DNA from: Bufo bufo | Lineage: Eukaryota > Chordata > Amphibia > Anura > Bufonidae | Assembly (NCBI RefSeq): GCF_905171765.1 | Contig: NC_053390.1 | Coordinates: 593,799,793 to 593,863,792, forward strand | Direction: 5' to 3' | Length of the DNA: 64,000 bases | Shown: positions 44,449 to 56,085 of the stretch, in pieces | How the letters are laid out: the number at the start of each line of letters is the position of its first letter | How positions within the stretch are numbered: the stretch's first letter is position 1 | Program-made: the position numbers and the translations under genes | The notes under the pieces: generated by a model | The model's input: only the letters and a program-made list of their open reading frames with translations | Told to the model about the DNA's origin: nothing | The model's database searches: none

Positions 44449-45758
44449 AAAGAAAAAAATAAAGGGTTGGGTCAGCACAACCTGCCTGCAGGTGCAGATC
44501 ACTATGGCGAAATACATATACAAACGGAAAATATACTGACTTTAAAACCAGCCTCAAGGACAGATTAACTGGTCAGGTGTGCAATGACTCCAAGGAGATC
44601 GCCACGCCTCCAATATATACTACAAAGAAAAAAATAAGGGGTTGGGTCAGCACAACCTGCCTGCAGGTGCAGATCACTATGGCGAAATACATATACAAAC
44701 GGAAAATACAAATGTGATCGCACACTACATCCAGCACTCTGCCCTCCATGCTGGATGAGACATTGGTTTATATTTTGGCCAAAGCATAGTAAGCCACTCA
44801 CCGCGTCAAGGTTGTCTCATGAGTGGTCCCTAACTCTTGTTCCTACCTGTTCATGGGCCATGACAGCCACATAAAATCCAGGGAATGCAGGTCAGCATGC
44901 AAGCCAAGTACACTTTGCTTGTAACCCCGTCCGGTGCCAATACAGCTTTCATCGGATCCAGGGATGCAAGTACCAACATGCATGCTGAACCCACCATATA
45001 CTTCTCCTGGAGCCAGATGGCTAATGGTAGGTTCTATACAAGCAGACTCAGTTTTATACTGACTTTAAAACCAGCCTCAAGGACAGATTAACTGGTCAGG
45101 TGTGCAATGACTCCAAGGAGATCGCCACGCCTCCAATATATACTACAAAGAAAAAAATAAGGGGTTGGGTCAGCACAACCTGCCTGCAGGTGCAGATCAC
45201 TATGGCGAAATACATATACAAACGGAAAATACAAATGTGATCGCACACTACATCCAGCACTCTGCCCTCCATGCTGGATGAGACATTGGTTTATATTTTG
45301 GCCAAAGCATAGTAAGCCACTCACCGCGTCAAGGTTGTCTCATGAGTGGTCCCTAACTCTTGTTCCTACCTGTTCATGGGCCATGACAGCCACATAAAAT
45401 CCAGGGAATGCAGGTCAGCATGCAAGCCAAGTACACTTTGCTTGTAACCCCGTCCGGTGCCAATACAGCTTTCATCGGATCCAGGGATGCAAGTACCAAC
45501 ATGCATGCTGAACCCACCATATACTTCTCCTGGAGCCAGATGGCTAATGGTAGGTTCTATACAAGCAGACTCAGTTTTATACTGACTTTAAAACCAGCCT
45601 CAAGGACAGATTAACTGGTCAGGTGTGCAATGACTCCAAGGAGATCGCCACACCTCCAATATATACTACAAAGAAAAAAATAAGGGGTTGGGTCAGCACA
45701 ACCTGCCTGCAGGTGCAGATCACTATGGCGAAATACATATACAAACGGAAAATACAAA
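44449..45758. mobile_element. 1.3-kb insertion made of 523-bp direct repeats, 13-bp TSD
   Basis: It is flanked by TGTCTGTTGGTGT (44436-44448 and 45759-45771). The inside reads A-B-A-C-B-A-C-B-A, where A is about 88 bp (AAAGAAAAAAATAAG...), C about 348 bp and B about 87 bp. Full A-C-B units start at 44624 and 45147; the first unit lacks C and the last is only A. No protein is supported; short frames recur only because the unit does. A concatemer of a non-autonomous retroelement is the best reading. Confidence 0.8.
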
Positions 45759-46549
45759 TGTCTGTTGGTGTGTCTAATAAACTTTATATATTTTTTATAC
45801 GGATTTATTGTCGGATGTGCATTTATAGGGTGGTTCTGGCGACTCTCTCTTGGGTCAATATTGTTTAATTTATCACTACAAGGCGTGCCCTTATCCCCAG
45901 ATATGACAAAAGCACATATATCCATCATACCCAAAGAGCGAAAAGACCCGGCCCAATGCGCTAACTATAACTGCGCTAATTTATTTTTTGTGAAAACACT
46001 CCACCACCCAGGATAACGAAAGAAGGGAGGGAAAATATAAGGGTGAGGTCGTGGGTTCAGGAAAATCCAATTACCCGTAAGTAATTTTCATTTTACCCCT
46101 CACCCACAAGAGAGAGAGCCAAGGAAAACTAGGCTGGGATGACAGCAGATAGCACCGAAGCTCTAAAGAATAAATCAGAAGTCTCCTATTGCTTAATCTC
46201 TCTTTACTGACAGCCACAGCAGCAAAGAAAAATGAACCACATTAACATATTGCCATAGCAACAGTCCCTCCCCACACAGTTGCCCCCTATATAATGTCCA
46301 CCAGCCCTCAGTACTTCCTCTTTCTTTGCTGCTGCCACAAGATAAGTATCACACTGGTTTAGCAGCATATATTTCCATTGTATTCTACGGTGTAATATTA
46401 TATTTTATTATATTTTTTTGTTCTTGCTATTATTTCTTCTTGCTGGGGTGTATATATATATTTTTTGCCCTAGGTTATCATCTCATCTGAAGCTTTATTC
46501 CAGCTTCCCTTGTCCCTACCTGGAGCCTTTGTCTCCCTGCCTAGGGAGC

Positions 46550-46567
46550 GGGGGGGGGGGGGGGGGG
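46550..46567. repeat. run of 18 G
   Basis: Homopolymer in the DIRS-1 leader; length may be uncertain in the assembly. Confidence 0.9.
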
Positions 46568-47015
46568 ATGGGTTAATCGTTTCCTTTGCAGTCTCGCACC
46601 TTCCTCCTCCTCCCCTTCACATCTCTTTTTCTTCCCCCGCTGTTTTTCCTACTCACCCAGCTTTCCCGCCTGCATCTTGGTGCTGTGGCCGTAATCTGGC
46701 GGGATTTCGGCCGGCAGCGTTGTTTCGGTGGTCATCTTGGTGTAGCCTCTCTGTATAGGCTCCTCTATTGCTCAGTCTGGTTTTCCCTCTAGCGCAGCTT
46801 CTTCCTTCTTCCGGTTTTAGCCACGCCTTCCGTCCTGCTCTCCCTTGCCGTCCGGCTGCCTCTCCACACTGCTCTTCACTAGCTGGGTGACTACCCACTG
46901 TGAGTTTCTTCTCTAACCCTCAGGATTAGCTTGTCCCCATTAGGCTATCTCTCAGGCAGTTCTTTGTCTGCTCCTTACTGGGCATATAGCCATACTGTGC
47001 AATACATCTGCCATA

Positions 47016-48070
47016 ATGTCCCACCCTGTTGAGCACCCCTCCTCTCAGGTTTTGGATGCAGGGAGAGACGCACAGTTCTCTTCCCCTGCACCTGATGCTG
47101 GTAGTACCGGCTTCTCAGTAGATGCTTTCCAGCGCTCTGTTTCTGAAGCCATCAGGGCTGCAATGGGGTCTATGACTCACATCCTCACTAAGTCCATTTC
47201 TGATGCCCTCTCAGCTCGCCCTAGTGTTTCCACTGACACGGCACAACCCGACTTGTCTGTACCTCACGCCTCCAGAACCCTTTTGATCGCCTAATGGCTT
47301 CCCCTCGACCACGTGGCACAATACCTTGAAGCACGTGTCCGTTGCCCTCTGACTAAAGAGGCTCGTAATAAATTGAAGGCAGAGTGCCCGAGACCCATAG
47401 TGGCAAACAAGGTTTGTGAGACTCTGTCGGTGGACCCTAAAATGGTCCAGTTTTTATCGAAGTCAGGGTGGAACCCCAGAAGGGGTCTGGAGTCGGCCCT
47501 CAAAGCGTGCCAGGACAAGCTCCTGGACGTTTTCGGCCCTTTGGCAAAAAATTTTGAGATGGCGGAAATCGCCAGAGCGGCTAATACATCGGTGGATCCA
47601 GAGGATCTCCGGGGGTGGATCCAACGAGCCATATGCATAGCCGGCAACATGAACAGTTCCCTGTCAATTGAACGACGTAAGGCTACATTATTTAAGATAG
47701 AGCCCAAATTAGTGAATTTGGCCCTCACTGAGGCCGGGCGAGAGGCACAGGGCCTCCTTTTTGGAGAGTCCTTCATTAAGGACATGGGCAAATTCGTTGG
47801 GGCCTTTACGGCTCTTGACAAAGCACAATCTTCCATGAGGAAGGTATTGCAGGGCCGTTTTTCCTCGAGGGCCGGCAGCTTCAGGGGCCGTTCGGCCGGC
47901 TGCTCTTCATTCCACGCCCGTGGCGCGGGCAGAGGCTCCTACAGTCAACAACCCTTCACTCAACGATCCTCATTCCAGAACGCCAGGAAATCGCATGGTT
48001 TCTTCCCATCCCGGGGTGCTCCTAGCCGCAGGCCTTTCAGAGGAAGCTCCGATTTCCGTCGTCCCCTCGG
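47016..48070 (+). pseudogene. DIRS-1 Gag-like protein
   Basis: It starts at ATG 47016 (MSHPVEHPSSQ) and loses its frame around 47295. From 47313 a second frame continues (AQYLEARVRCPLTKEARNKL...). The product has a helical central part and an Arg/Gly/Ser/Phe-rich C-end (SSRAGSFRGRSAGCSSF) likely to bind nucleic acid. This is usual for vertebrate DIRS Gag. Confidence 0.75.
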
Positions 48071-50132
48071 TAAGTGTTCCTCATCTTCCTTCTTCTCCAG
48101 TTTGTGTAGGGGGCAGACTCCGACATTTTTCTCATGCCTGGGAATTAATCACGTCGGACAGTTGGGTATTATCCACAATCCGGGGCTTCCAGATAGAACT
48201 GGTACAGTCCCCGCACCATCTTCCGTCTCCCCCACCCATTCCAACTTCCAGGGCCGCGCTACGGGCCATAGACAAGGAGCTCACAGACCTCCTTCACAAA
48301 CGTGCCATCGAACTGGTCCCGTACCCTACAGAGGGCCCTCAGCAGTATTTTTCTCGTACGGAAGAAAGGGGAAGCAGATGCGCCCCGTCATAAACCTCAA
48401 GCCTCTGAACAGGTTTGTACGTTACAGGCATTTCAAGATGGAGGGTATTCACCTCCTCAGGGATCTCCTCCTCCAGGGAGATTGGATGGTGAAATTAGAT
48501 CTAAAAGATGCCTAACTCACCGTTCCGGTTTCAGTACCTTCCAGAGACCTTCTCCGTTTCCTTTGGAAGGGACAAGTATGGCGTTTCTCCTGTCTTCCCT
48601 TCGGCCTGTCTTCGGCCCCTTGGTGCTTCACCAAGATCATGCGCCCAGTTGTGGCTTGGCTCCGCAGTCGCGGGATTAGGTTAATCATATACCTGGACGA
48701 CATCCTTCTACTGGCCCAGGATCCCACTATCCTTCTCTCGCAGTTACAGGTGACTATGGATATCCTATCCCGATTGGGCTTCCTCATCAACTACGAGAAG
48801 TCTACTCTAATCCCCTCCAAAATCATGGAATTCCTCGGTTTCTCGGTGGATTCCGTCTCGGAGACTCTCAGCCTTCCTCAGTCGAAGCTCCGGTCCATCT
48901 GCAAGGAACTACGCAAGATGCTGGCTACCCCTCGGATTACGCTTCACCATCTGGCGCAGATTATAGGACTCCTTTCCTCCTCCATTCAAGCAGTGTTTCC
49001 GGCCCCTCTCCATTACCGGGCTCTTCAACGCCTGAAACATGCGCACCTTCAGACTGGTGCCTCGTACGCGGATATGATCTCTCTAGATTCGGAGACTCGA
49101 GACGAGTTGCATTGGTGGATCTCCAATCTTCAAGCTTGGAATGGGAAGGCGATCTGCGGCCCTCGTCCGGATTTCACGATTGACTCGGACGTCAGCCTGC
49201 TCGGTTGGGGGGCCCACTGCGACGGAGTTTCCACCGGAGGTCGCTGGTCTCAGGAAGAATCCTCGCTCCATATCAACGCCCTGGAACTGTGGGCCGGGTC
49301 ATTTGCCATCCGCAGTTTTGCCAAGAACATAGCCAGTGCCTGCATTCGCCTGCATATGGACAACGTGTCGGCTGTCCGATATGTCAACTCCATGGGGGGT
49401 ACCCATTCGAGCATGTTGTCTCATTTGGCCAAGGAGTTCTGGTCTTTCTGTCTCAACCAGGAGGTTACGGTGGTGGCGGAGTATCTACCTGGTCTGCAGA
49501 ATGTCCAGGCGGACTGGAACTCTCGATACCTCAGGGATGGCAGCGATTGGAAGTTAGATGGGATGGTGTTCTTAGACATCTCCTCCCGCTGGGGTCCATT
49601 CTGTATCGACCTGTTCGCCTCTCGGCTGAACACTCAGTTACCACGTTTCTTCAGTTGGCGCCCGGACCCAGACGCAGAGGCTGTGGACGCATTCCTGCAA
49701 GATTGGCACGGACCTCTCCTCTACGCATTCCCACCGTTTGCGATGCTTCCCTGGGTCCTGACTCAGGTACGCTGTCAACAAGCGGAGGTGGTGTTGATTG
49801 TGCTGTTTTGGACCTCTCAGTCATGGTTTCCTCACCTGCTGGATCTGCTCATCCTGCCACCATTGCTCCTCCCGGACTACCCAGAACTAATCTTAGACTC
49901 CGGAGGCGCGCGACACCCGCTGTTGCTGGAGGGATCTCTCCGTCTGCTGGGCTGCAGAATATCGGGCGCTTCTGCCAAGGCGAAGATCTTTCGGACGCGA
50001 CTAGAAGACTCTTGGAGGAATCGTGGGCCCCTGGCACCAGGAGGGCTTATAGAGCGGCCTGGAGATCATGGACTGGTTGGTGCGTGGCACGAGGTGTGGA
50101 TCCCCTTTCAGCCCCTGTATCGAACGTCCTAG
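48071..50132 (+). pseudogene. DIRS-1 RT, RNase H and methyltransferase-like region
   Basis: RT begins as VGGRLRHFSHAWELI in one frame (48100-48350). It shifts frame near 48330-48380 (MRPVINLKPLNRFV) and has a TAA at 48513-48515 inside the conserved D-A-Y box. It then runs on from 48516 in the same frame with CLPFGLSSAPWCF and the catalytic YLDD box (IIYLDDILLL). RNase H follows, with IDSDVSLLGWGAH and INALELWA (Glu) and LHMDNVSAVRYV. The last part (IDLFASRLN, YAFPPF) resembles the DIRS adenine-methyltransferase region. Confidence 0.88.
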
Positions 50133-50908
50133 AGTTTTTAACGTCTTTATTCGAGGATGGAAAAGCGTATCGTACCATCAATCTCTTCCGGTCAGCGATT
50201 TCTTCCTTTCACCAAGGTTTCGAAGGACGCCCTGCAGGTCAACATCCCCTGGTATGCCGTCTCCTCAAGGGATCACGGATGTCGCGGCCCCCTCGGCCGC
50301 GTTTTTCTTCCACCTGGGATGTCTCTTTAGTCTTGGATCTTTTCACGGCATGGCCGTCTAACTCTCAGCTTTCTCTGCGCCAGCTTTCGGCCAAGCTAGT
50401 TACCCTCTTTTGCCTTATTTCTTGCAAGAGGGTTTCCGATGTCAGGGCATTGGATTTCGATGCCAGGTCATTTTCTCCGGGTGGGGTCACTTTCAATATT
50501 TCCCGCCGGACCAAAACACATATTCGTTCAGTCTCTTATCCCAGTTTTCCGGTCATTCCGACCCTTTGCCCGGTCGCTTGACTCCAGGAATACAAGGCTA
50601 GGACCTCCATGCATAGATCTGCTGAGAATTCTCAGTTGTTTCTCTCCTATCGACGACCGTTGGCCCCGGTTTCTACTCCTACTCTTGCACGTTGGGTTAA
50701 ATGGAGTATGTCTTTGGCAGGAGTGGATACCTCCGTGTTCACGGCTCATTCTACTAGGAGTGCAGCTTCCACCTCTATGATGGTGTCTGGGGCTCGTTTG
50801 GAGGACATCATTAAGATTGCAAACTGGTCTCGGGTTTCGACTTTTAAAGAATTCTACTTTCGCCCTACTCAACATGCCTTTTCTTCTGTTATAGTACAGC
50901 TTTAAACT
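49955..50908 (+). pseudogene. DIRS-1 tyrosine recombinase
   Basis: It overlaps the end of the RT frame. It has an N-terminal SAM-like part (SWAPGTRRAYRAAWRSWTGW) and the catalytic Arg in CKRVSDVRALD. The His-x-x-Arg box is AHSTRSAAS, and the nucleophile Tyr is in STFKEFYFRP near the C-end. A TGA at 50579-50581 interrupts the frame between the Arg and His boxes. The enzyme would insert a circular DNA copy without target duplication. The frame listed upstream of about 49955 is an overlap of the RT gene. Confidence 0.88.
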
Positions 50909-50941
50909 TGCAATAGGAGCCTCCGTGTCTTTGAAATAAAA

Positions 50942-51044
50942 TTGTTGGATTTTACTAGTTTATGACGTAAAGTCATGATTTTATGAAAGACACGGAGGCG
51001 AGTATTGCCCACCCTGTTGAATTTTCCCTCCCTTTCGTTACTGC
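50942..51044. other. DIRS-1 internal complementary region
   Basis: 50942-51007 is the reverse complement of 51511-51576 with one or two changes. 51019-51044 is a near reverse complement of 46013-46039. This is the template used to complete DIRS ends. Confidence 0.8.
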
Positions 51045-51537
51045 TTATTTATTATGTACATTTTCATTTATGATAATCCATGTTGCTGTTGACTTTTGAC
51101 GTGTTTGCACGTTTTGTACGGATGGATCATTTCCTTTCATGCATTTTATTCTTTTTGCAGGATGAGTATGCTGGTGGTTTACGTCCATATGTTCCTGTCG
51201 GGTAACTTCTTCCTGTTCCAGTTCGTCAGTTGCGAATTCAGAAGAGGGCGCCCTTGATCCTTGTGTTCCGGAGGACGTTTCAGTTTTTGTCCCTCCCTGG
51301 TTTCCGGTTCTGCTGGTTTCAGTTTCAGGATGTTCGGTTTGGAGTGTCCGTTCCGGTTGAGGTGGCATACGCCAAGAAAGAGGAAGTACTGAGGGCTGGT
51401 GGACATTATATAGGGGGCAACTGTGTGGGGAGGGACTGTTGCTATGGCAATATGTTAATGTGGTTCATTTTTCTTTGCTGCTGTGGCTGTCAGTAAAGAG
51501 AGATTAAGCAATACTCTCCTCCGTGTCTTTCATAAAA

Positions 51538-52499
51538 TCATGACTTTACGTCATAAACTAGTAAAATCCAACAATTGTAACCGGTAGTAGTTAAGAAGGT
51601 AGAAGGAGAAGACCAAACTGCCGCTTTACAGATGTCCTCGATAGAGACCGCCGCTCTTTCAGCCCATGGCGTAGATACAGCCCTTGTGGAGTGCGCACGC
51701 AGACCCTCAGGAGGTTTCTTCCCCGAGGAAGAGTATCCCAGAGTAATAGCTGACGTGATCCATCTTGCCAGAGTCTTCTTTGTCCCTTGTTTTTTCCCTG
51801 AAAAAGAACAAATAGCGAGGAAGATTTCCTCCACTCCCTAGTCTCATTCAGGTACTGAATGAGACATCTTCTGACATCCAGGGAATGTAAAACTTCCTCC
51901 CTTTCTGAAGATGTATTATCATAAAAGGAAGGAAGAATAATTTATTGTGATCTATGGAATTTAGTAGCTACTTTAGGTAAGAAATCCGGGTCAGGTTTTA
52001 AAATGACTCTGTCCTGAAGGATAGTTGTGTATGGGGGATTTATGGAAATCGCCTGGATTTCGGAGACTCTACGTGCAGAAGTTAAGGCCACTAATAAACA
52101 TAGCTTTAGAGAAAGGAATTTTATATTAATCTAATGTATAGGCTCAAAGGGAGGGGCTTTCAGGGCCTGCAGAACCAGATTTAGGTCCCATGGGGCTATT
52201 CTCTGGGGAACATTAAGGAAAGATCTGGAAACGGCTTTAAAGAAATGCATAACCCAAGGGTTAGACACTAAGTGTTCATTAAAGAGGGCCGACAAGGCAG
52301 ACATCTGGACTTTCAGATTGCTTGGAGAGAGACCCATTTCTAGCCCCTTCTGAAGGAACTCTAGTACCTTATTTAAGGGTGGAGAGCCTGGAAGGTTTTT
52401 AAACTGAAGACCTGCGAAAGACAAACTTCTTCCAGGTTCTGGCATAAATAGACATATGGTGTTTGTTAGGTTGACAGAAAATCCCTTACTCCTCAACAA
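51538..52499 (-). pseudogene. DIRS-2 tyrosine recombinase
   Basis: Three pieces: 52131-52499 (N-terminal part, LSPSNLKVQMSALSALF), 51850-52120 in other frames (catalytic Arg in SARRVSEIQAI), and 51538-51834 (RAHSTRAVST and AAVWSSPSTF). The catalytic Tyr is not in the same frame as the last piece but appears one base over (NYYR). A stop lies in the middle at about 51950. Confidence 0.75.
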
Positions 52500-54306
52500 C
52501 TACCTCTCAAGTTCCACACTGTCAGGTGGAGGTTGTCCACCTGCGGATGGAAAATCAGACCCTGAAAAAGAAGATCCTGAGTTGCCAGGAGCACCCAAGG
52601 ATCTGAAATCGATAACTTCCTCAGCCATGTAAACCATGGACTCTTGGGCCAAAATGGGGCGATTAGTATTACCTTTGCCTGATCTTCCCTGATTTTCCTC
52701 AGTACTCGGGGAATCAGAGGGAAAGTAAAAAAAGCATAGGCCAGAGAAAAATCCCACCTGTGGAGGAAAGCATCCAGCCCACAGGGGGATCCCTCTGGAG
52801 ACAGGGAAAAAATACTTTTTGCCTTTTTGTTCTGAGCCGTGACAAACAGGTCTATATATGGGAGACCCCAGCTTTTTAAAATCTGGGTGAACATCTTTTG
52901 GTACAGACACCACTCCCCCTGGGAAATCTGATGGCTACTCAGAAAGTCTGCCTGAATATTTTCCTTCCCCTTGATGTGAACTGCTGAAATAGACCTGCAT
53001 TTGCCCTCTACCGTCTGGAGGATGTAACTTAGTACTAGCATTAGGTCCTGACACCTGGTTCCCCCTGCTTGTTTATGTAGGAAACAACTGTTGTATTGTA
53101 GGATCCTTACCTACACATAGTGGAAGAGCTTCCTGAATTGCTTTTTTCACCGCCATGTTGGAGGAAGCCTTTATTAAGCTTCCCTCCCAACGTCCCTGAA
53201 AATATAACTTCTGAATGTGGGCCCCCCAGCCCCACGGACTTGCGTCTATTGTCAAACAAACAATCTTGTTCTTTAGCCAAGGAAGATTATTTAAATTGTC
53301 TGTCTTCAAGCACCACCTTAGGTTGAGTAAGGTCTGGGAAGATATTGTGAATTTCAAATCTAGAGGAAGACTCCCCTTCTGCCAAGTCTCTAGAATCTCC
53401 CACTGCAGCTCGCTTGTATGGAACTGTGCCCAAGTGACGGCTGGGATGCAGGAAGTTAAGCTCTCCAAGATCGACCATACCTTTTCTCAAGGTGATCCGG
53501 GGATGATCTATTAAATTTTGGATCTTCTGTCATATCCCGGCTACCTTCTCTTCTGTCAAAAAACACTTCTGGTGTCTGGAGTCGAAGATTAGGCCCAGGA
53601 ACTGCTGACGTTGAATAGGCCTTAGCTTTGATTTCTTCTCATTCAGAATCCAACACAGCTTCTTCAAGATGCGGATTACTTCCAAGACTGCCAACTCGCA
53701 AGCTTTCTCTGTTTCTGCCACAATCAAGAAATCTTCGCGATAATGTATAAACTATATGTCCTTTTCCCGGATGTGAGCTGACATTTCCGCTATCACCTTG
53801 GTGAAGACTCTGGGGGCTATTGCTAAACCAAATGGAACTGCCAGTGTTTCAATACCCCTTCCATCTGAACTGCAAATCTCAGGTATCTCTGATAATCGTG
53901 ATAGATCGGAACATGAAGATAGGCGTCCTTCAAGTCCAGAACCACCATGAAATATCCTGGGAAGAATTGATTTATAGTTGAATTGATAGTCTCCTTTCTG
54001 AACTTTTTTCTCTAAGAGAAAATGGTTCAGTTTCTTTAAATTGATTATGGTTCTGTAGGAACCATCTCGCTTTTTTTTTTTTACAAAAAATAGAGAGGAA
54101 TAAAACCCTCTCCTTCTTGATGCTTTGGGACTGCCCCTAGGACCTTCTTTTCTACTAATGACTGCACTTCTGACCTGATCGCCCCTCCATCTTTTTGCGC
54201 TGCTTCCGTAACCACGAACCTTGAAGGAGGATTTAAACGAAATTCCAGCTTTAATCCCTCTTTTAATGTGTCCAGAATCCGAGGGATGCTGGAAATTTGG
54301 GTCCAT
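52493..54306 (-). pseudogene. DIRS-2 RT, RNase H and methyltransferase-like region
   Basis: Pieces on the minus strand. RT fingers are at 54160-53950 (SLFFVKKKKRDGSYRTIINLKKLN); the palm is at 53860-53752 (VPFGLAIAPRVFTKV) with a broken YxDD region at about 53740. The connection is FLGLIFDSRHQ (53530-53727). RNase H is VCLTIDASPWGWGAHI (53073-53468) and ENIQADFLS. The last domain contains YIDLFVTAQN (52493-53041). At least four frameshifts or stops. Confidence 0.78.
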
Positions 54307-55640
54307 GCATGCAGAAAGTGTTTTAACCTTCCCCCTACATGGTCCCTGGCGTCATTGCTGTTCAGATTTCTTATCTCCTCTGGTCTGTTTGTTGAAGAAA
54401 AAACCTCTTGCTGCTTCTCTCCGGGATCTTGGTTTGTAAGACTTTTCTTCCTTTGCATTTTCTCTGTTACTCTGAAAGGAACGGAAGGAGCGAAAGGATC
54501 GGTTGGACCTTTCCCTGTAAAAAAAGGCGCCCTGTGTAGGAAGTGTTTTCTTTTTGTCACCAGCCTTATCTAGCAGGTCATCCAGAGCTGGTCCGAAAAG
54601 ATACTCTCCTTCACAAGGTACCGCACATAGTCTTTTCTTAGACTTTTCCACCCTTCCAATTTTTTAGCCATAAGGCCCTGCGAGCGGAGTTAGCTAGTTC
54701 TGCCACGCGGGCCGACAATCTAATAGCATCCGCATATGCATCCGCTAAAAAATCTACCGCCTTTTTAATAGTAGGAAGACTAGCTAAAACGTCCTCTCTA
54801 GGGCTCTTGTTCTTTATTTGTTCCTCTAGATCTGACAACCACATAATAAGGGATCTGGCAGTACAGGTTGAAGTGATGGAAGGTCTGAAGGAAGACGTCG
54901 AGGCTTCCCAAGCTCCTTCCAGGAACCCCTTAGCTTTTTTATCTAAGGGATCTTTTAAGGACCCCATGTCTTCGAATGGAAGAGCAGACTTCTTAGCTTC
55001 CTTAGAAATGGCAACGTCAATCTTTGGCGCTTTATTCCACATAGCGGCTCCGTCCTCAGAAAAAGGATATTTCCTTAAAGACTGAAATAAAGACTCTTTT
55101 GTTTGGTTTACGACATTCTTCATTAATTAAGGCTGATACATTTTTATGCAAAGGGAACAACCTAGACAGTTTTGTCTGCAGCCCCCCAAACATAATATCC
55201 TGCACCGATCTAGCCTCTTTTACGTCTTCTATTCCCATGGTTGCTTTGATCGCTTTCAAGAGTTTATCCACATCCTCCACGGGAAAGAAAGCTCTCTTAA
55301 TTTCATTATTATCGGAATCTGAGGAGAGGGACGAAGCGTCCAAGTCCAAACCGAAAGACTGGACTTCCTCCCCCTCATCTGATTCCGAAGAAACTGCCTT
55401 AAACTCTTTTTCCTTTTTCTTATATTTAGCTTCTCTGGAGGATAAAGAAGCATTAATCTCAGCTCTTACAAAATTTTGTAGACAACTATAAAAGGATGGA
55501 GTCTCCTCAGCCACCGTTTTATGTATGCATTGCTGGCATAACCTCTTGCTATATTCAGAAGCCAGAGAACATTTGCATAAGGCACATTCTTTGTGACGTT
55601 TCTTAGAAACTGCTTTTATTAGGTTTTTCCTGCAAAACAC
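54307..55640 (-). pseudogene. DIRS-2 Gag-like protein and start of RT
   Basis: The start is 55640 (first methionine MFCRKN; the true start may be upstream). A small Cys cluster CALCKC...CQQCI lies at residues 20-40, followed by an acidic region. After a frameshift near 55090 come 54638-55123 (SITSTCTARSLIMWL) and 54352-54651 (basic, Phe/Arg/Ser-rich). RT starts with VGGRLKHFLHAW near 54340. The same order occurs in DIRS-1. Confidence 0.75.
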
Positions 55641-56085
55641 ATATACATTTGTACATCAAAAGATGGTCATAAAACATGTGGCTACACAAGCCCCTCACTC
55701 TCAACCTGGAAGTGGCGGATCACATGAGCCGAGACAAGACTCCTCCCCCTGGCCAGATCTTCTGTCCTCTGCTCTGACGGATGCTTACTGGTGCTTGCTA
55801 TCGCACCGAGGCATCGTGCACTCCTGCGCTCAGGAATGCCGAGCCATTGCGCCTCCGCTCGCCAACTCCCCCCCCCCGCGCACAGCGTGCCGCACAAGAA
55901 CGGGGGCCGCAGGTAAAAGGGCAGCCTAGGGAGAGGAGGACTAACCACAGGCTTCCCCTCAAAGAAAGGAAACCATACTGAGGGCAGAGAAGAGTCTCCG
56001 CCTTATTTTGCCGCAAGTTTCCTGTCTTTGGGGGCGGATCCATCCTCTCTCGTAGTGCTGTCTTGGGTGAGGGGTAAAGGCAGCC
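55641..56085 (-). other. DIRS-2 5' leader
   Basis: GC-rich, no gene. It is the untranslated leader and terminal repeat of DIRS-2; the border to hAT-3 is near 56085, where the hAT frame begins. Confidence 0.5.

Larger units (their letters stand above)
39698..45865 (-). mobile_element. PLE-C: Penelope-like element with inverted terminal arms, 16-bp TSD
   Basis: The duplication TAATTTATCACTACAA flanks it (39682-39697 and 45866-45881). Inverted arms of about 860 bp (39764-40621 and 43686-45865, the latter interrupted) enclose RT and endonuclease frames on the minus strand. About 65 bp lie outside the left arm, at the 3' end. Inverted pseudo-LTRs, a GIY-YIG endonuclease and variable-length TSDs are all known Penelope traits. 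The RT lacks its N-terminus, because the right arm joins the coding part at 43686-43711. Confidence 0.9.
43686..45865 (+). repeat. PLE-C right inverted arm (split at 44449-45758)
   Basis: It mirrors the left arm, including the palindrome at about 43955-43984 and the hammerhead-like motif at 44139-44178. A later insertion, with duplication TGTCTGTTGGTGT, separates its last about 107 bp. Confidence 0.92.
36496..45990 (+). mobile_element. L1 (Tx1-like) LINE, 5' part, split by PLE-C
   Basis: The LINE starts abruptly at the end of the minisatellite with a GC-rich leader (GGCGGAGCCTGCGCC). It has ORF1 (36596-37680) and ORF2 (from 38129) up to 39697. The ORF2 text continues for about 100 bases at 45882-45990, beyond PLE-C. 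The rest of RT and the tail are not in the window: the sequence changes to DIRS-1 by about 46011. Confidence 0.85.
46011..51577 (+). mobile_element. DIRS-1: DIRS-type tyrosine-recombinase retrotransposon
   Basis: The plus-strand order is Gag, RT, RNase H with a methyltransferase-like region, then an overlapping tyrosine recombinase. Inverted terminal repeats (46188-46327 and 51374-51513) and an internal complementary region (50942-51044) are present. The internal region matches the outer ends on both sides, as expected for a DIRS circle intermediate. No TSD is expected. Two stop codons and at least three frame changes make it inactive. Confidence 0.9.
51578..56085 (-). mobile_element. DIRS-2: decayed DIRS element, minus strand
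   Basis: A second, clearly diverged DIRS element lies tail to tail with DIRS-1. It has the same gene order and reduced frames with many frameshifts. Its 5' leader (55640-56085) shows a CCCCTCACCCA(A)G start like the DIRS-1 left end and abuts the hAT-3 transposase. Its 3' end stops at the recombinase end, next to the DIRS-1 terminus. Confidence 0.82.

Noticed and set aside
44449..44623. Segment C removed from the first unit as a spliced intron
   Set aside because: The borders lack GT and AG on either strand; a 2-bp TA overlap suggests deletion or template jumping.
44449..45758. Hammerhead ribozyme in the 523-bp unit
   Set aside because: I searched both strands for CTGANGA with a following GAAA and found none; the retrozyme idea rests on the repeat structure only.
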